Below, piece after piece: positions 1 to 39,951 of a DNA stretch of 64,000 nucleotides. Source of the stretch: Myoxocephalus aenaeus (lineage: Eukaryota; Chordata; Actinopteri; Perciformes; Cottidae); the NCBI GenBank assembly GCA_038501785.1, contig JBAMJR010000336.1:25001-89000 (forward strand), written 5' to 3'. Both the position numbers and the translations under genes were made by a program. Position 1 is the first letter of the stretch, and each line of letters opens with the position of its first letter. The notes under the pieces were generated by a model. It was not told the origin of the DNA and did no database searches. It saw only the letters and a list, made by a program, of their open reading frames with translations.

Positions 1-879
1 AGATCCTCTCCAGTTCCATCAGGTTGGATGGTGAACGTTGGTGGACAGCCATTTTCAGGTCTCTCCAGAGATGCTCAATTGGGTTTAGGTCAGGGCTCTG
101 GCTGGGCCAGTCAAGAATGGTCACAGAGTTGTTCCAAAGCCACGCCTTTGTTATTTTAGCTGTGTGCTTAGGGTCATTGTCTTGTTGGAAGGTGAACCTT
201 TGGCCCAGTCTGAGGTCCAGAGCACTCTGGAAGAGGTTTTCTTCCAGGATATCTCTGTACTTGGCCGCATTCATCTTTCCTTCAATTGCAACCAGTCGTC
301 CTGTCCCTGCAGCTGAAAAACAACCCCATAGCATGATGCTGCCACCACCATGTTTTGGGATTGTATTGGGCAGATGATGAGCGGTGCCTGGTTTTCTCCA
401 CACATACTGCTTAGAATTAACATCAAAAAGTTCAATCTTGGTCTCATCAGACCAGAGAATCTTATTTCTCATAGTCTGGGAGTCCATGTGTTTTTTGGCA
501 AACTCTATGCGGGCTTTCCTATGTCTTGCACTGAGGACAGGCTTCCGTCGGGCCACTCTGCCATAAAGCCCCGACTGGTGGAGGGCTGCAGTGATAGTTG
601 ACTCAGCCACAGTGATCTTTGGGTTCTTCTTTACCTCTCTCACCAAGGCTCTTCTCCCACGATTGCTCAGTTTGGCTGGACGGCCAATCAGTTTAATTAA
701 ACAAAGCTGGACTCAAATGAAGGAGTAGAACCATCTCAAGGAGGATCAGAAGAAATGGACAGCATGTGAGTTAAATATGAGTGTCACAGCAAAGGGTCTG
801 AATACTTATGACCATGTGATATTTCAGTTTTTCTTTTTTAATAAATTTGGGTTCTGAATACTTTCCGTACCCACTGTAG
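1..879 (-). mobile_element. Tc1/mariner-like transposon, rearranged and truncated
   Basis: Minus-strand translation of about 1-690 gives a Tc1-family DDE transposase. It includes QDNDPKHTAK, carrying the second catalytic Asp, and then DWPSQSPDLNPIEHLW, carrying the Glu, in the DD34E arrangement of Tc1 enzymes. The C-terminus runs off the left edge. The N-terminal DNA-binding part stops near 690. The last 190 bases instead resemble the opposite terminus of a Tc1 element in the inverted sense: a short tail, an AATAAA-like site and a terminal repeat ending CTTTCCGTACCCACTGTA at about 879. The two parts are therefore joined in the wrong orientation, by internal rearrangement or fusion of two copies. 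There is no intact ORF, so it is not autonomous. Confidence 0.8.
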
Positions 880-1685
880 TTGGTCAGTCAACCTGAGGGT
901 GTCATGTAGCGGTGCAGTGGATCATAAAGCTCACGGGTCGGATCGGGTCAGCACAAAAGAAAAAGGGGAAAAAATATAACTTTTAGAGATTTTAGAGTTG
1001 TTTTTTTGCTGGTGTTACTAATTGTCGATCATTGATGATCCATATTGTTGTTTGATTGTAGCAGCTGGTCTACGAGGCTTTTTTTTTGCCACCGTACCAT
1101 AAATAATTTGCACCATACACAATTCTAAATATTATCCTTTTACTTTGTTAAAATCTTTAACAAAGTAAAAGGATAATATTTAGAATTGTTTTTCTGTAAT
1201 TTTTGTATTTCTTTATAAAAACACACAATTCAAATGAGGAAATAAAATATTTTATTTTTATGGATTGAATAAAATGACAAGATTTGTTTCAATCCACAAA
1301 AATACTTTAAGATGTTTATTAAGATGCTTATAAATATTGTAAACAGCTCATAATTCATCACTAGTATCTATTTATGTTGCTGTGAAAACATCTTCAAACA
1401 ACACTACATTTTACGAGATTACATCATGATAACGTTATAATTTACTTTCACCCAATATTCATTTTCACTGAACAGAGCCTGAACGCATCATGATGAAACC
1501 GAACCTTCATCCTCCTGTTGATTTAAACACTGACTGGTTGTTTACAAAGTAACATTATCTATCAGAGATCGGCAGCTAGAAAAGCATGAATGCCAATGTC
1601 TTGATCGCGTATTTTACTGAATATTGGAGGATAACAATCAACTCTATAAATACAATTGACTTGATTTAAAATGGACTGTTAAAGG
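880..1685. other. AT-rich intergenic DNA with one perfect hairpin
   Basis: No coding potential is seen. The stretch is AT-rich and holds one striking perfect inverted repeat at 1120-1188, listed separately. Confidence 0.6.
1120..1188. repeat. Perfect 33-bp-arm hairpin
   Basis: Bases 1120-1152 are the exact reverse complement of 1156-1188, with a 3-base loop. The arms are AT-rich. No coding sequence or target-site duplication is seen around it. It may be the collapsed terminal repeats of a small transposon or a structured RNA stem; the sequence does not decide. Confidence 0.85.
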
Positions 1686-2311
1686 TAGTGATGGCGAGAT
1701 GAAGCTTCCTGAAGCATTGAAGCTTTCCATCCAATTGGTTCGGTCATGGGCCGAAGCTTCATGGGGCTTCATTTGCTCCACTGCGCCACCAAGTGGACAT
1801 ACATGTACAACTTGTGTCTATCTTTATGATATAATGGCGGGGTCAAAATCAAAGGTGGAAACAAATTGGGAAAAAAGTTGTGATGTGACTGTGGGTCAGT
1901 GGTTAGATTACCCGTCTTTCAGTCAGAGGATCGGTGTTTCGAGCCTCGGCTCCGCTAGTCCATGTTGATGTGTCTAATTTTTTTTTTTTTTTAAATAAGA
2001 ACTTTTCCACAGTGCTGGGCTTTTTGAGACTATTTTGCCTGCTTTATAAAATACCCTTTCACAGGCACAGATGACGCTGGGGTACAGAGAGGAAGGGGGA
2101 AATCCATTGAGTTTCGCTGCCCCTTATTTCAAATCGCACCCACGAACCCACGAACCATTTTCTGAATCAGTCACGTGGTACGGCCGGCTCGCGAGGCTTC
2201 GAACGTCACCACATACGTCATCGACACGAGCCTCGATACGCGCTTCACCAAAATCTACCTGGATTACTCGACACGCGCATCGAAGCCTCGACACGAAAGG
2301 ACACATCACTA
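1686..2311. mobile_element. Non-autonomous hAT-like transposon with exact 8-bp TSD
   Basis: The element starts TAGTGATG and ends CATCACTA, an 8-base terminal inverted repeat. It is flanked by identical 8-bp duplications, GTTAAAGG, at 1678-1685 and 2312-2319. An 8-bp duplication is typical of the hAT superfamily. Subterminal GAAGCTTC-type motifs recur on both sides. No transposase is present. The interior carries a tRNA-like SINE fragment (about 1888-1990), listed separately. Confidence 0.75.
1888..1990 (+). repeat. tRNA-derived SINE fragment inside the hAT-like element
   Basis: An A-box-like TCAGTGGTTAG and a B-box-like GGTGTTTCGAGCC lie about 40 bases apart, as in a tRNA-derived pol III promoter. 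They are followed by AGTCCATGTTGATGTGTC and a T-rich run. It is not a functional tRNA: no acceptor stem closes. Related head sequences occur near 45,995 and 34,709. Confidence 0.55.
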
Positions 2312-2470
2312 GTTAAAGGCAGTGCATCCTCTTGGGCGCATGAATGTGCTCTTAAAAAGCTCATGACAATCTGCCCTCAACAGAGAAGTGATTATAGTTT
2401 ATGACCTACTATGCATTGTTTTTGCCAGAATACGCTTCTATGTGTCGTTCTGGACCAACAACATATTTTG

Positions 2471-2590
2471 TGCGGCCTGTAGCAGGTCGCATGCCACGTA
2501 ACTGCCGTGTCTTGGGTTTGATTCCGGCCTTGGGTCATACCCCTATTTCCAGTCTCAGTCAAATAAAGGCCAAGAGACCAACAAATCCTA
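2471..2590 (+). repeat. Possible tRNA-related SINE fragment
   Basis: Contains a B-box-like GGGTTTGATTCCGG and ends in AATAAAGGCCAAGAGACC, resembling the tail of common fish SINEs. No full-length copy is present for comparison, so the assignment is tentative. Confidence 0.4.
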
Positions 2591-2599
2591 AAGAGACAC

Positions 2600-5300
2600 A
2601 CTTCTCTACCATTCAGTTCCTCCTTGAATTACCTGAAACACTCAATACATTCCTCCTTTACTTATGGTTCCAGGAAGATCTACTGTGAAATAAAATTAGA
2701 CTACTACACGCTCTATTTCTTTTCACTTTGCACCGGAGAGGTGACACCTTGCTAGAGAAATAAATAAAGTGAGACAGTAGTGGAAGCGCTTCCTCCGCAG
2801 GGAGATGTTTGTTCAGCCTCTGAAGGGAAGCTCTGTTCCTCCCGGTCTATATGGAGGCGAAAGATTTGAGCTTCGCCCTTTCAAGACCCGAAGATAAACA
2901 AAATGGACTCCAACCAACCGGTCCCTCGCAGCTGCACCTCCCTGCCGCCGAAAGGCATCATTTCCCTTCAAAGACTTTTTTTTCCTCCTTTGTTTATGAG
3001 ATGAGCAGAGATAGAATCAGAGGAGCTGAGGCCTACGGGAAGTGTTTGTGGTTCCTTGATTGGAAGCAGACCTCAGTCACTTTTCCTCCTCTGTGACCGG
3101 GCATTGAGTCATAAATGAATATTATTAACCTGTATTTATCATACTTCAGTCATGCTGAGATCAAAAGCACTCGACTAAAGCAGGAGCACTTAGTCACACA
3201 GTTTGGAAAAGAAAGTGAGAAGAAAGAGAAAACTAGATTCAGCATGTGTTTTTGTCTGAACACCAGCTGTAAACGAAGAAAAAAAATTATTATTTTTGGT
3301 GTTTTTTCATTTAAGCATGACAAAAGCATAAAAAAAAGACTAATTGACTAAAGAAATCTTAGTCGACCAAAATAAAGATTTGTTGACTGATCCACTAAGA
3401 AGGTTAAACACACTATTACTGAACAGTTCAATAAATAAATATAATATGAACATGCATTGTCCTTTTTTTAGTATGTTATAAGTTCATGAAGGTTTACTGT
3501 AACATTTTGGTAATGTTTGGTTGTACTTAGCTCCATCCTCTTATGACACTGCTCGTTCCCAAAAAAAACAAGAGTCCACAAACAACTGGGTGACTAAGTG
3601 AACCACATTTTGTGGTTGTTTTCAATACAATACCTGCAGAGATATTTTAATAAGTTGCCATTCTTGGACCCTAGCACGGCTTAAAGAGGGAAATATAAAT
3701 TGGGGGAGCCGTACCTTATTTTAATAAGATCAATGAGCATCCAGGTTGTTAAGTGCAGAACAAACGTTTGTTACCCGCTTGCCTAATCAATAGATATACT
3801 TTCCAGCATGTGCACGGACAATAAAATAGGAAATCTGGCGTGATATTGTGTTTACCTCGCAGCCATATGTCCAGAATCTCGTCCTGCCCACGAAGCAAGC
3901 GGCCAAACTCCAAACTGAATCAACCTGGACTCTCAAACACAACGTTCTTGGAATCTCCTCAAAGCAAGTCGAGTAATTTTATTTTTTTTGCAGCAGATGC
4001 ATGATGTGAAATACTATTGTGCCGAGTGTGCATCCTGTTTGCGTTCCGTCTGCTGCCCTCCTTGCCGGTTCAACACAGACTCAAAGAACAACAGCTGTAG
4101 CTCGACTCTAGATCCAACGACAACAACTGGAAGTTTAATGTAGAATACGCACACCGAATTCATGTAACTACGGGGAAATAAACACGAGTAGGTCACCTCT
4201 GACCTTTCCCATGGTCCTCGGCAATAAATCGGGATAGTGAGCGCTGTGTGGGAGCACTGGGATGGCTGTGGATGAATAATAGGATGCTCCCAGTCTGCCA
4301 GTCAGTGCGGCTGGAGATCATGGCACTAGGCACAGCCGCAGAGGTCAACGTGTACATCCATCTGCTCTGAGATACTCCCAACCACACAGTCTTGACTTGA
4401 AACAGATGGAAATAGGACTGAATCGTAATCGCTCACATATTTATTTACGTTAGCATTGTCCGGTCTGACTTATGAACACTGTCCGAGGTGGTAATTTAAA
4501 AAGCAGCGGTTCCCTTTTACGGCAGGCTGAAATATCTCTTGAACCTTTGGAAAGACCTTCATGTTCCCCAGACGATTCATCTTACTTTGGGGATCCCCTC
4601 ACTTTTCCCTCAGACGTTTGTGGTTTTGGAATGTCGCAACAACTATGGGCTGGATTTCCATTAACTTTTGGACAGGAGGAATTGTAATGACTTTGGTGAT
4701 CCTTCACTTTATATCGTTTTTTAACACCAAATACCTGTCTCAGCATTAAATTGTTTATTCGCCAAATGTTAGCATGCTAAGCACTACATGCTAACATTTT
4801 TGCTGTCGACTTTTAGTCTTGTTTGCTTGTAAACCAGCTTTTTTACAGCTTGGGTCTTATTTAGCCTATTAGCTCATTTAGCGCTGGCCATCGGTTCTAT
4901 TGGTTCTAATATCTATTGGTTCCCTGTACTCATTGAAGTAATTGCAGGAAATCTGTGAACATGGAGACACGAACAGTCAGATGATCAGAAATCAACAATC
5001 TTTCAAAGTAGAGTGACGATACTGAAACGCCGATGTCACTGGATGAGTCTGCTTTCAATCAAGCTGACATTACTCCACTATGTCTTTACATAGCAACTCG
5101 TTGTAAATAAAAGGCTAAACCTCAATCGAACTTGACATAACCAGAAACACAATCAGTGAACGTCTGACGCGTTCAAGTACTTTCGTACACACCGAATTGT
5201 GTTTTAATTAGCTTCGTAAAAAACAGTGAACAAACTACAGAATACAGGTTTAAAGGAAAACGAACTGAATTGACATGAACTCGCGTCGCTGCCCAGGTAG
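2600..5300. other. Intergenic DNA, nothing recognised
   Basis: Only short chance reading frames are seen, none with recognisable protein features. Base composition is AT-rich, with homopolymer runs. It lies 3' of emsy and could hold distal regulatory DNA, but no specific element can be supported. Confidence 0.5.
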
Positions 5301-5309
5301 CCAAAATGA

Positions 5310-5720
5310 CCTGGCCCAGACCCGGCACGGGCTCGGCACGGGCTCGGCACGCCTTAAACACTGTCGGCCCGCGTCCGGTTGCCGATTCGGCGCCAACTCG
5401 GCATGTACTTGTACAATAATAATAAAACAACAACACGCTGCTCGTTAGATTAGACAAGACGGCAACCACTTTATTCTTGACTTGCTCCTCTCTCCTTACG
5501 TTTTCCCCTTCAGAATAAAAGCCCCAGGGGGTAATAACTATTTTCCCCGCACGTAGCAAAATCCCGGACGTACCATTTCCAAAACTTGTAAGGGGGTAAT
5601 AACTATTTTCCCGCACGTAGCAAAATCCCGGACGTTTTTGGAATCCCTGCCAGACGCTTTTTTTAGGTCTCGAAAAGAGGACATGTCCGGGAAAAAGAGG
5701 ACGTCTGGTCACCCTAGCTA
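5310..5720. repeat. Repeat block with internal direct duplication
   Basis: A block ending GACGTCTGGTCACCCT near 5716, a terminus like those of short non-autonomous DNA transposons. Inside it, the stretch GTAATAACTATTTTCC...CGCACGTAGCAAAATCCCGG occurs twice, at about 5530-5575 and 5595-5636. A short GGCACGGGCTC tandem sits at 5324-5350. The 184-codon minus-strand frame across this block is judged fortuitous. Confidence 0.5.
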
Positions 5721-6069
5721 ACAGCATTATTCGGGTCCTCAGGAGTCAGGACACGTTTTCTAGCTAACGTGCTCAACTCCCCTGACATGGTTAGCTAGCT
5801 TAAGCGCGGTTAGCATTGAATATACACGGGCCATGTGGAGGAATTGAGCTTCACTCAAAAACGAGTAATGTATATAACTGTTAAATAGACATCTCCCACC
5901 ATATTTGAATAATTTAATAATGCGGGTACTTACCAAGAGCGGTTGTCGGTGGAGAAAGAAAAGTAAGAGCGACTGCATGAGGTCCGATCCTTTTTATGCA
6001 GAAGGACCCACGAGGGAAGCCCTAATGGTTGCCTGTTGCTTTTACAACTATTATTTAAAAAAACTGTTT

Positions 6070-6235
6070 CAGTACTGGTTGCTGATAAACCCGACTGCCA
6101 TGTCTCAGCCAGAATAGCCCCGTTACTATGAAGCCAGATACGGCCCAGAATCAGCAGCCATCAACGGGCCAGAGCCGTTTCAGTGCTGGTTGCCGATAAA
6201 CCCGGTTGCCATGTCTCAGCCAGAATAGGCCCATG
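6070..6235 (+). repeat. Imperfect direct repeat, about 48-bp unit
   Basis: A segment starting CAGTACTGGTTGCTGATAAA near 6070 recurs about 117 bases later with a handful of substitutions. Both copies end in ATGTCTCAGCCAGAATAG. The surrounding GGCCAGAT-rich sequence suggests an old interspersed repeat; its class is unknown. Confidence 0.55.
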
Positions 6236-6399
6236 TCCGTAACAGCTACATCTGGGCCAGATATGGCAACAATGAATTGGGCCAAAGCTGGCTCACATTC
6301 GGCAGCGTCGAGCCGGAACACAGCAGAGTTAGCCGACACTCAGCCGCAATACGGCCGAGTCCGCTGGCTACCTGAGGTCCAACAATGAAGCTCTTCTCC

Positions 6400-7698
6400 A
6401 CCGATCCACTCGTAGAGCTCTTCAAAGTCTCAGGTTGAACCCTCGTAACCACAATGACTCACAGAACTCTCCGGTTTATCACAAAGTGATGAATTACAAT
6501 AAAGAACCATCGTGGCTTTTAAAAACCCTGTGAAATGTTGTACGTACGTGGTTGTAGTAAATGTCATTTACCTCCTGTGGAGAAACATTTCCTGATGGTT
6601 TTATTCGTTAAAAAGTGTCTTGTTGAGTCTAATACGTTCTAGACAAGAGGAACCGGTGTCTGAAGACTCAGCCAGACTAAAGAAAAGCAAAAAGAAATCA
6701 AGTAAACTCAAGCTGAAGGAATGCTGCCCTGGCCTCCATGATGAATGAAAGACATGTTGGAGGAAACTCCTATTTCGGCCTTACATACACCCGTAATCTT
6801 TCCCACGGCGTTGAAATGACTTTAATTGTGAGCAACAATACTAAACAGACCACCACAATGCACTGAATCTTTCTGTATTTCAATGAAGACCTTTAGTCAT
6901 CTACTATAAACAGATCATAGTGCCCTTTAATACGTATTCTTTAATGCTGTGAAAACTGATTTAAACTGATTTGTTTGTCAGTGTAACATTATCAGGGCAG
7001 TGAAGCTTTATTTCCCACTGTGATGCTACATGCTAGGGTCCCGTTACCCCACTACTCATGATGTCCCGTCACTGAGTCAAGATGCCTTAATCTCGTGTCG
7101 TTTTAGTTTTTTTAGCCATAAACTTAACAATTCCTCCTCCGCATCGAGGAGCTGTACAGCAGACTGAGCAGTTCTTTTAAACTTTAAAACATACCGACAC
7201 CTTTAGTGTGACGTCTTAGCTCCACATGAATCCCCACATACAGATATTATTGTTAACTTGCCATTCATTACCTTTGTTCAAGCAAAAGTAGAAACTCTGA
7301 CCTGTGTTTGGTGGCACTATAAAACATCAGACGGTATTAGGATTCTAAATGTCATTGCAATGCAGGGGAATATTTGAGATATTTCTTTCACACTGAAAGC
7401 TGCGTCTGCACGTTCTTCCTTAGAAAGCGGGGTGATATACATCCTGCTCATTGTAGCCGTTTGTCAGCCAGGTGAGTCAGCAGATAAACTGTGTTATCCG
7501 GTGGGACTTTGGCAACATTATCAGCACGCTCCGAAACTCCTAAACAGAGCCACATGTTTTGAGGTTGAGTTCGACCAATCAGATAGCCGGGCTGGATATG
7601 AGCCCCCAGGAGCCCAGCAGATCACTTTCCACGTGAGGGAAAGCGCCAGTGTGGCGCTGACACGTCCCGGGAGTGTGTGCATTAAGGCTTTTACAAGC

Positions 7699-7738
<40 letters not shown>

Positions 7739-8820
7739 CCAAGTGTAAGCAGATAATATAAAGTTTTATGAAATCTGTTTTAAAAATCAGAATGTGTTAG
7801 TTCAGGATTTGGCTGCAATGTAAGCAGTAAAAATCACAAGTTCGATTCCCGATGACAGCAAAGACGTCCTGGCAAGCTGACCCATAGCTTATTTTGTGAA
7901 ACATTAAAACGCAAGTCAATTGGGGTTTAAAAAAAATCTTAATAGTCAAACTATTTGCTTATACATCGATTAACATTTTAAAATGTATCCGTACACATGT
8001 ATAATCGTCTTAGAGCATATCTGTGATGGTTTCAAATGAAGCACATTTAACCTCAAACACAACCCATCCATACCATAAACCCAGAGCTCTCTGACACAAC
8101 CCGCTCCATGACAGGAAGTTCCTAGAATTTCAGCGTCAAAGTACTTCTTTGTTTTGTAGGAAGTCCCTCTTCACAGGAATTTCAGGAGAAAGTAGTTTTT
8201 TAAGTTCTCCTCCACACAAACACCAGCGTTGTGCGTATTGTTACTTCACTGTGATGTTCGACCCATGTGTGCAGTTTGACACGAGAAAGCTGACGAGGGG
8301 AAGATCCTCTGTGCTCAGAATTCAGAGCAAATACAGCAGCAAACAGCCATTTGCTGTGTAAATACTTTTGAGATTAGAGAATGTGTGCATGCTGTAATCA
8401 GAGCTTCTGTTTGCTTTGTTCAGGGCAGATGCTGCAGGCGTAAATCACGCTGCACATCAGGGTCAGTGTTCGCTCCATCAACGGCTCTGAATTTAAGGAT
8501 TTAGCTCCTTTTAGGACGGGTGACAACATTGTGAAATCAGAAATTGATTGGAAGCTATTTATGGTCCAATATGCGACTTACTTGAAGCCTCCAGCGCACA
8601 AACATCGACACCCGTCTCGCGTCCAGCAGTTAAAACTTTTAAAAAAGAAACAACATTTGCATTTTCATACAATTATTGATTTGGAGGGTAAAGGAGAAAA
8701 CATACATTTTTGTGTGGAAATAGACATTTTTGTAAACACAAAAACGTATTGCTCTGAATGACGTGAACACAGCATTACACTGTTAATCTCTCTCGATAAA
8801 TAAAACTTTATGAAGTGACA
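6400..8820. other. Intergenic DNA with a CT microsatellite and a tRNA-like box
   Basis: No gene is recognised. A (CT)n tract covers about 7700-7735. At 7838-7852 CAAGTTCGATTCCCG is an isolated pol III B-box-like match with no clear A box. AT-rich sequence fills the remainder. Confidence 0.5.
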
Positions 8821-8836
8821 TGTTCTACTCAGCGGA

Positions 8837-9645
8837 TTTATTGTGCAGATTAAATGTTTTTTCTCAACCAGTCGTCTAGTTTGAAAAGGTATAAAATAAA
8901 TGCATAGTTCAAAAACATACTATGCAGAAGCAAATGCATACTTGGGGAAATTCTCACAGCAACCCTTTTAACTGCAGAAAACGTACAAAAAAAAAAGTTA
9001 CATTTCTTAATTTCTTAATGTTTTTTTTCTTCTTTTTACATTACATCAGTTACAATAAACAGTAACACGTATGTTATCCTTCCTCCCGGACTCTGGTCTG
9101 GTTTATGTTCCTTCCACACAGCAATTTCAATCTGCTCCAGCTTTGTTCTTCAACTTAAATCCCGTGAGCTATTTACGAGATTTCACTGTTAAAAAGCTCA
9201 GTCCAAAGAAATACTGTTCATCTGGTAGAAAAACCTCCAGACGTCCGTCAACAGGAGAGTTGCTTTGTACACACACTGTGGGAGAAACATATATTTGAAA
9301 TAATCTGGACTATCGACATAAACGCAGGACTGCAGTGGTTTGATCTGGCTGTATGTTAGTGAAATGATGTACAGTGGCACGAGGGATGCACGGTACCGAA
9401 AAACTTCCAAATAATCAATTTCACGGACGTGTAACCGTCCTGGAAGGTTTTGTTTGGAGCGGCTGCTTCTCTGATAGTCTGAGGGCCGCACTGAAACTAA
9501 TCCTTTCACCTCGCTCCCTCATTTTACATCGCAGCGATCCTCCCCGGCAATAACAAACACATGTGCCATTAGTTGTGGGGAGAGAAACAAGCACTTATTA
9601 TGAACAAACTACAAAAAGGGAAAGCATTTCTGCAGCGTGGAGCGT
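8837..9645 (-). other. emsy: Probable emsy 3' untranslated region
   Basis: This is the minus-strand sequence downstream of the emsy stop codon at 9646-9648. A minus-strand AATAAA (plus TTTATT at 8837-8842) could be the poly(A) signal, giving an 800-base 3' UTR. The end point is a guess from a single hexamer. Confidence 0.35.
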
Positions 9646-37190
<27,545 letters not shown>

Positions 37191-37229
37191 GGTTCCAGTC
37201 AGCACTGGTTTCTCCAGCTGAATCATGGG

Positions 37230-38680
37230 CTGAGTGGAGAGTAAACAAGATAATGCAAGATTAGACAACAATTTCTGATAAACGGCGCTGCTGCCAGGCA
37301 TTGATTATTTTAAAGAGCACCAACAACAATGACAGACAGCGACAGCAGAAAGTAATTTATTTGGATAATTTAAGGTAACATGAGGTCCGAAGTACGATGT
37401 TAGAAAAGTGCACTTTAATTAAAACTCTTTGAAAAAGAAAAAAAAAGAGCTCCCGTTTTGTGTCGTTTGTTCACTGTAACTGTGCTGATACGATAACTAT
37501 ATATTAAAGTAAATTAAATATCCTGAACAGATCTACTAAATCACATACAAGCTATCCGCTTTACCAGAACGGTCTGATTGACAAGATAATTACCTTTCAT
37601 ATATGATTACTGTATGCTGAGCTAAATGTGTTGTCTAAAAGGATTCTGTGACACATTTGAATTAAGTGTACCCGATGTTTAATTGAATGGATTAAGACAG
37701 AGCTGTTCTCTGAGAGGAAATACTCTGCTAATTATTAACTCTCTTCAATCATGCAGCTAAAATGCAAACCACGGATGAAAGACAACAGGTGTCATGTTGA
37801 GCTGTTATGAGTGGGAAGTGAAGCGCAGAGGAGGGGTGCAAAACAATATGTGTTTTAGTACCACTGATGTTTTCTTAATTTTCAAAGCGACAATCTAATT
37901 TGGGATCGCGTCACTATTTTACTATTTTTCTTTGAATTGTCGAGCAGAGTTGACTTTGGTAAACTGTTACTGATGAACCAACCAGCTAAATAACTTAATT
38001 ACAACAAGTGTGTTAATGCTCTTTTAGTCAAGAAAAACCAACCGTCTCGGTCTATTTGGTTGTTTGTTTCCAAATGTAGTTGAACAGACTGAGTCTAATT
38101 TAGCTCCTGAAACATTGGAAATAGTGTAGTATTTATACTCATCTATAGTTTCATTTCAAACTGTTTTGAATAGTATATTTTGAAGAAATGATGATGTTAA
38201 CAATGAGAGAAATTGGAAATAGGAGCTTTAAAAAAAATACCTTGAAGTTATAAATAGACTCTGTGTTAACAATAATAATTGAATGGTGTAGTAGTGTAAT
38301 AAAACAATCAGCCTCAAAAACTAAGATGAAGTTAAATAATACAGCTAGTGTTAATTCTTTATTTTCTTATTGTCACCAAAACCTAAGAAAAGACCAAAGA
38401 CAACAACATGTTAGTCCGTCTATCAAAACTTCACACGGGTCAGTTGTTTCCCCAAAAAAGTTTGGCACTGAGTTTACAGCAAATGGTCCTCGAACTCAGG
38501 AGTAAATAAATACTGGGTTAGTAGGAGACCGTTTGGCACATGAGATTAATATTTAATGCATTACATTTCCGGAAGCAGGGCGTCACAGAGGGAAGATGCT
38601 GAATCAGGTTTCAGCATTCAGTGATGGTTTGGGATTTAACATGGAATCTGATGACAATACGGGAGAAAAAAAAAAGACTT
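37230..38680. other. emsy intron 1, mostly unique AT-rich sequence
   Basis: No exon, ORF or mobile element is recognised in this stretch. Confidence 0.5.
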
Positions 38681-38689
38681 TAAAAGTTT

Positions 38690-38831
38690 ATGTTTTTGTT
38701 TTGTTTACTACTGTGGTGTCATCTCTCTTGTGTACATTGCTATTGCTTCTATTGTTTATTTTTACCATGTAAAGTGCCTTGAGTACCTTTTAAAGCGCTA
38801 TACAAATACAATGTATTATCATTATTATTAA
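38690..38831 (+). mobile_element. LINE-type 3' tail
   Basis: AAGTGCCTTGAGTACC and AAAGCGCTATACAAATACAA followed by a TTATCATTATTATTA tail match a common fish retrotransposon 3' end. Only the tail is present, in emsy intron 1. Confidence 0.55.
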
Positions 38832-39450
38832 ATAGATGATGCTGAACGCCATTTACAAGTCCAGCAGTTTAATTTGAGCTTGTTTGATGGCACAAATAAA
38901 TTAAGGAGTTACATCGTGTAATTCTCCAGGCTGTGGCTCCCACATATATTTAGCAGTCTTAACTTTCTGATTGTTTACACTGACCAGCACCGCCCACCAC
39001 AGGGCAGCTCAGTCACTACAATTAATACTGGGGGCGGACAAGGCCGACCACACAAAGAAAAGGGAGATTGTGTATACTACAAATGCTGCTTAGAGATCAG
39101 TTCATGTTCCGAAAGTAAAATGCATACCTAATAATTACAAAACAATGTGTTTGTGCGATCAGGATCCGACATTAGTGGACAAACAAGTCAACATTCAGCT
39201 GTTTAGATTTCCTCGGTCAAATTCTGTCAACACGACTGGAAAACGGCGACTAGGTTTACATCAAATGCCCCCACTCAAAACAGGCCATAACGTTGAAATA
39301 CATTCCTAAAATATCCAGAGAAAAGCGTCAGATATTTTCGGTGCAAACCTCCCAAAGAATGACATACTATTTGAGCTCAACGCGTTTTGAAAACCTCTAC
39401 AGTGGACGTTAGCTTCGCGAATTAGCAGCGAGCCAGATCAATGTCTTACC

Positions 39451-39720
39451 ATCCGTTAGCAGGACAACTTCAAAGCCTTTTGTTTTTTCCGAGATACAAA
39501 CAAACATGTTCGGCTAAACTACCGCATCGTGTAGTTGTTCTCCAACAAACGGCGGCGAATAAATCCAACGCTAAACTGCCCAAATGTCCCAGTGTTTACG
39601 TTGTCTTGCTAGCTAGCTGCTGCTGGCCTGTGGATGGACGGCTGTCTTCTTCTTCTTCTTCTTCTTCTTCGTGTGAAAAACGTAGGCCGTCTTCTTTTTG
39701 AGCGGCGCGGTGCTGCCACC
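39451..39720 (-). other. emsy: emsy leader exon (exon 1), approximate
   Basis: The minus strand has a strong donor, CGGATG|GTAAGA, with the exon ending at 39450. An ATG is formed by its last three bases. Spliced to the acceptor at 37230, this ATG reads in frame through MPMIQLEKPVLTGT into MPVVW. The 5' end is unknown; a (GAA)n run lies in the likely leader at 39646-39670. Confidence 0.5.
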
Positions 39721-39910
39721 TACAGGCGGATACGTGAGTGGACTCCTTTATGTATGAATGCGGCCAAATCAAACCAAAATCGCCAAAACAAACAAATAGA
39801 TTAAATATGTAATAAAAGATATAAATCGACACTGAGACAATATTAAAAAGTAAACGACCATACGTCATACACAAAGCCTCCGCAGTTCAAATAATCCTGA
39901 CCCCAATAAC

Positions 39911-39951
<41 letters not shown>

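Noticed and set aside
1888..1963. Possible tRNA gene
   Set aside because: A and B boxes are recognisable but no acceptor stem closes and it sits inside a transposon; better a SINE fragment.
5173..5727. 184-codon minus-strand open frame
   Set aside because: It crosses a block with internal direct repeats and a transposon-like terminus; no domain, no codon character and no splice partners.
7838..7852. Isolated pol III B-box-like GTTCGATTCCC
   Set aside because: No A box or foldable cloverleaf at the right distance.
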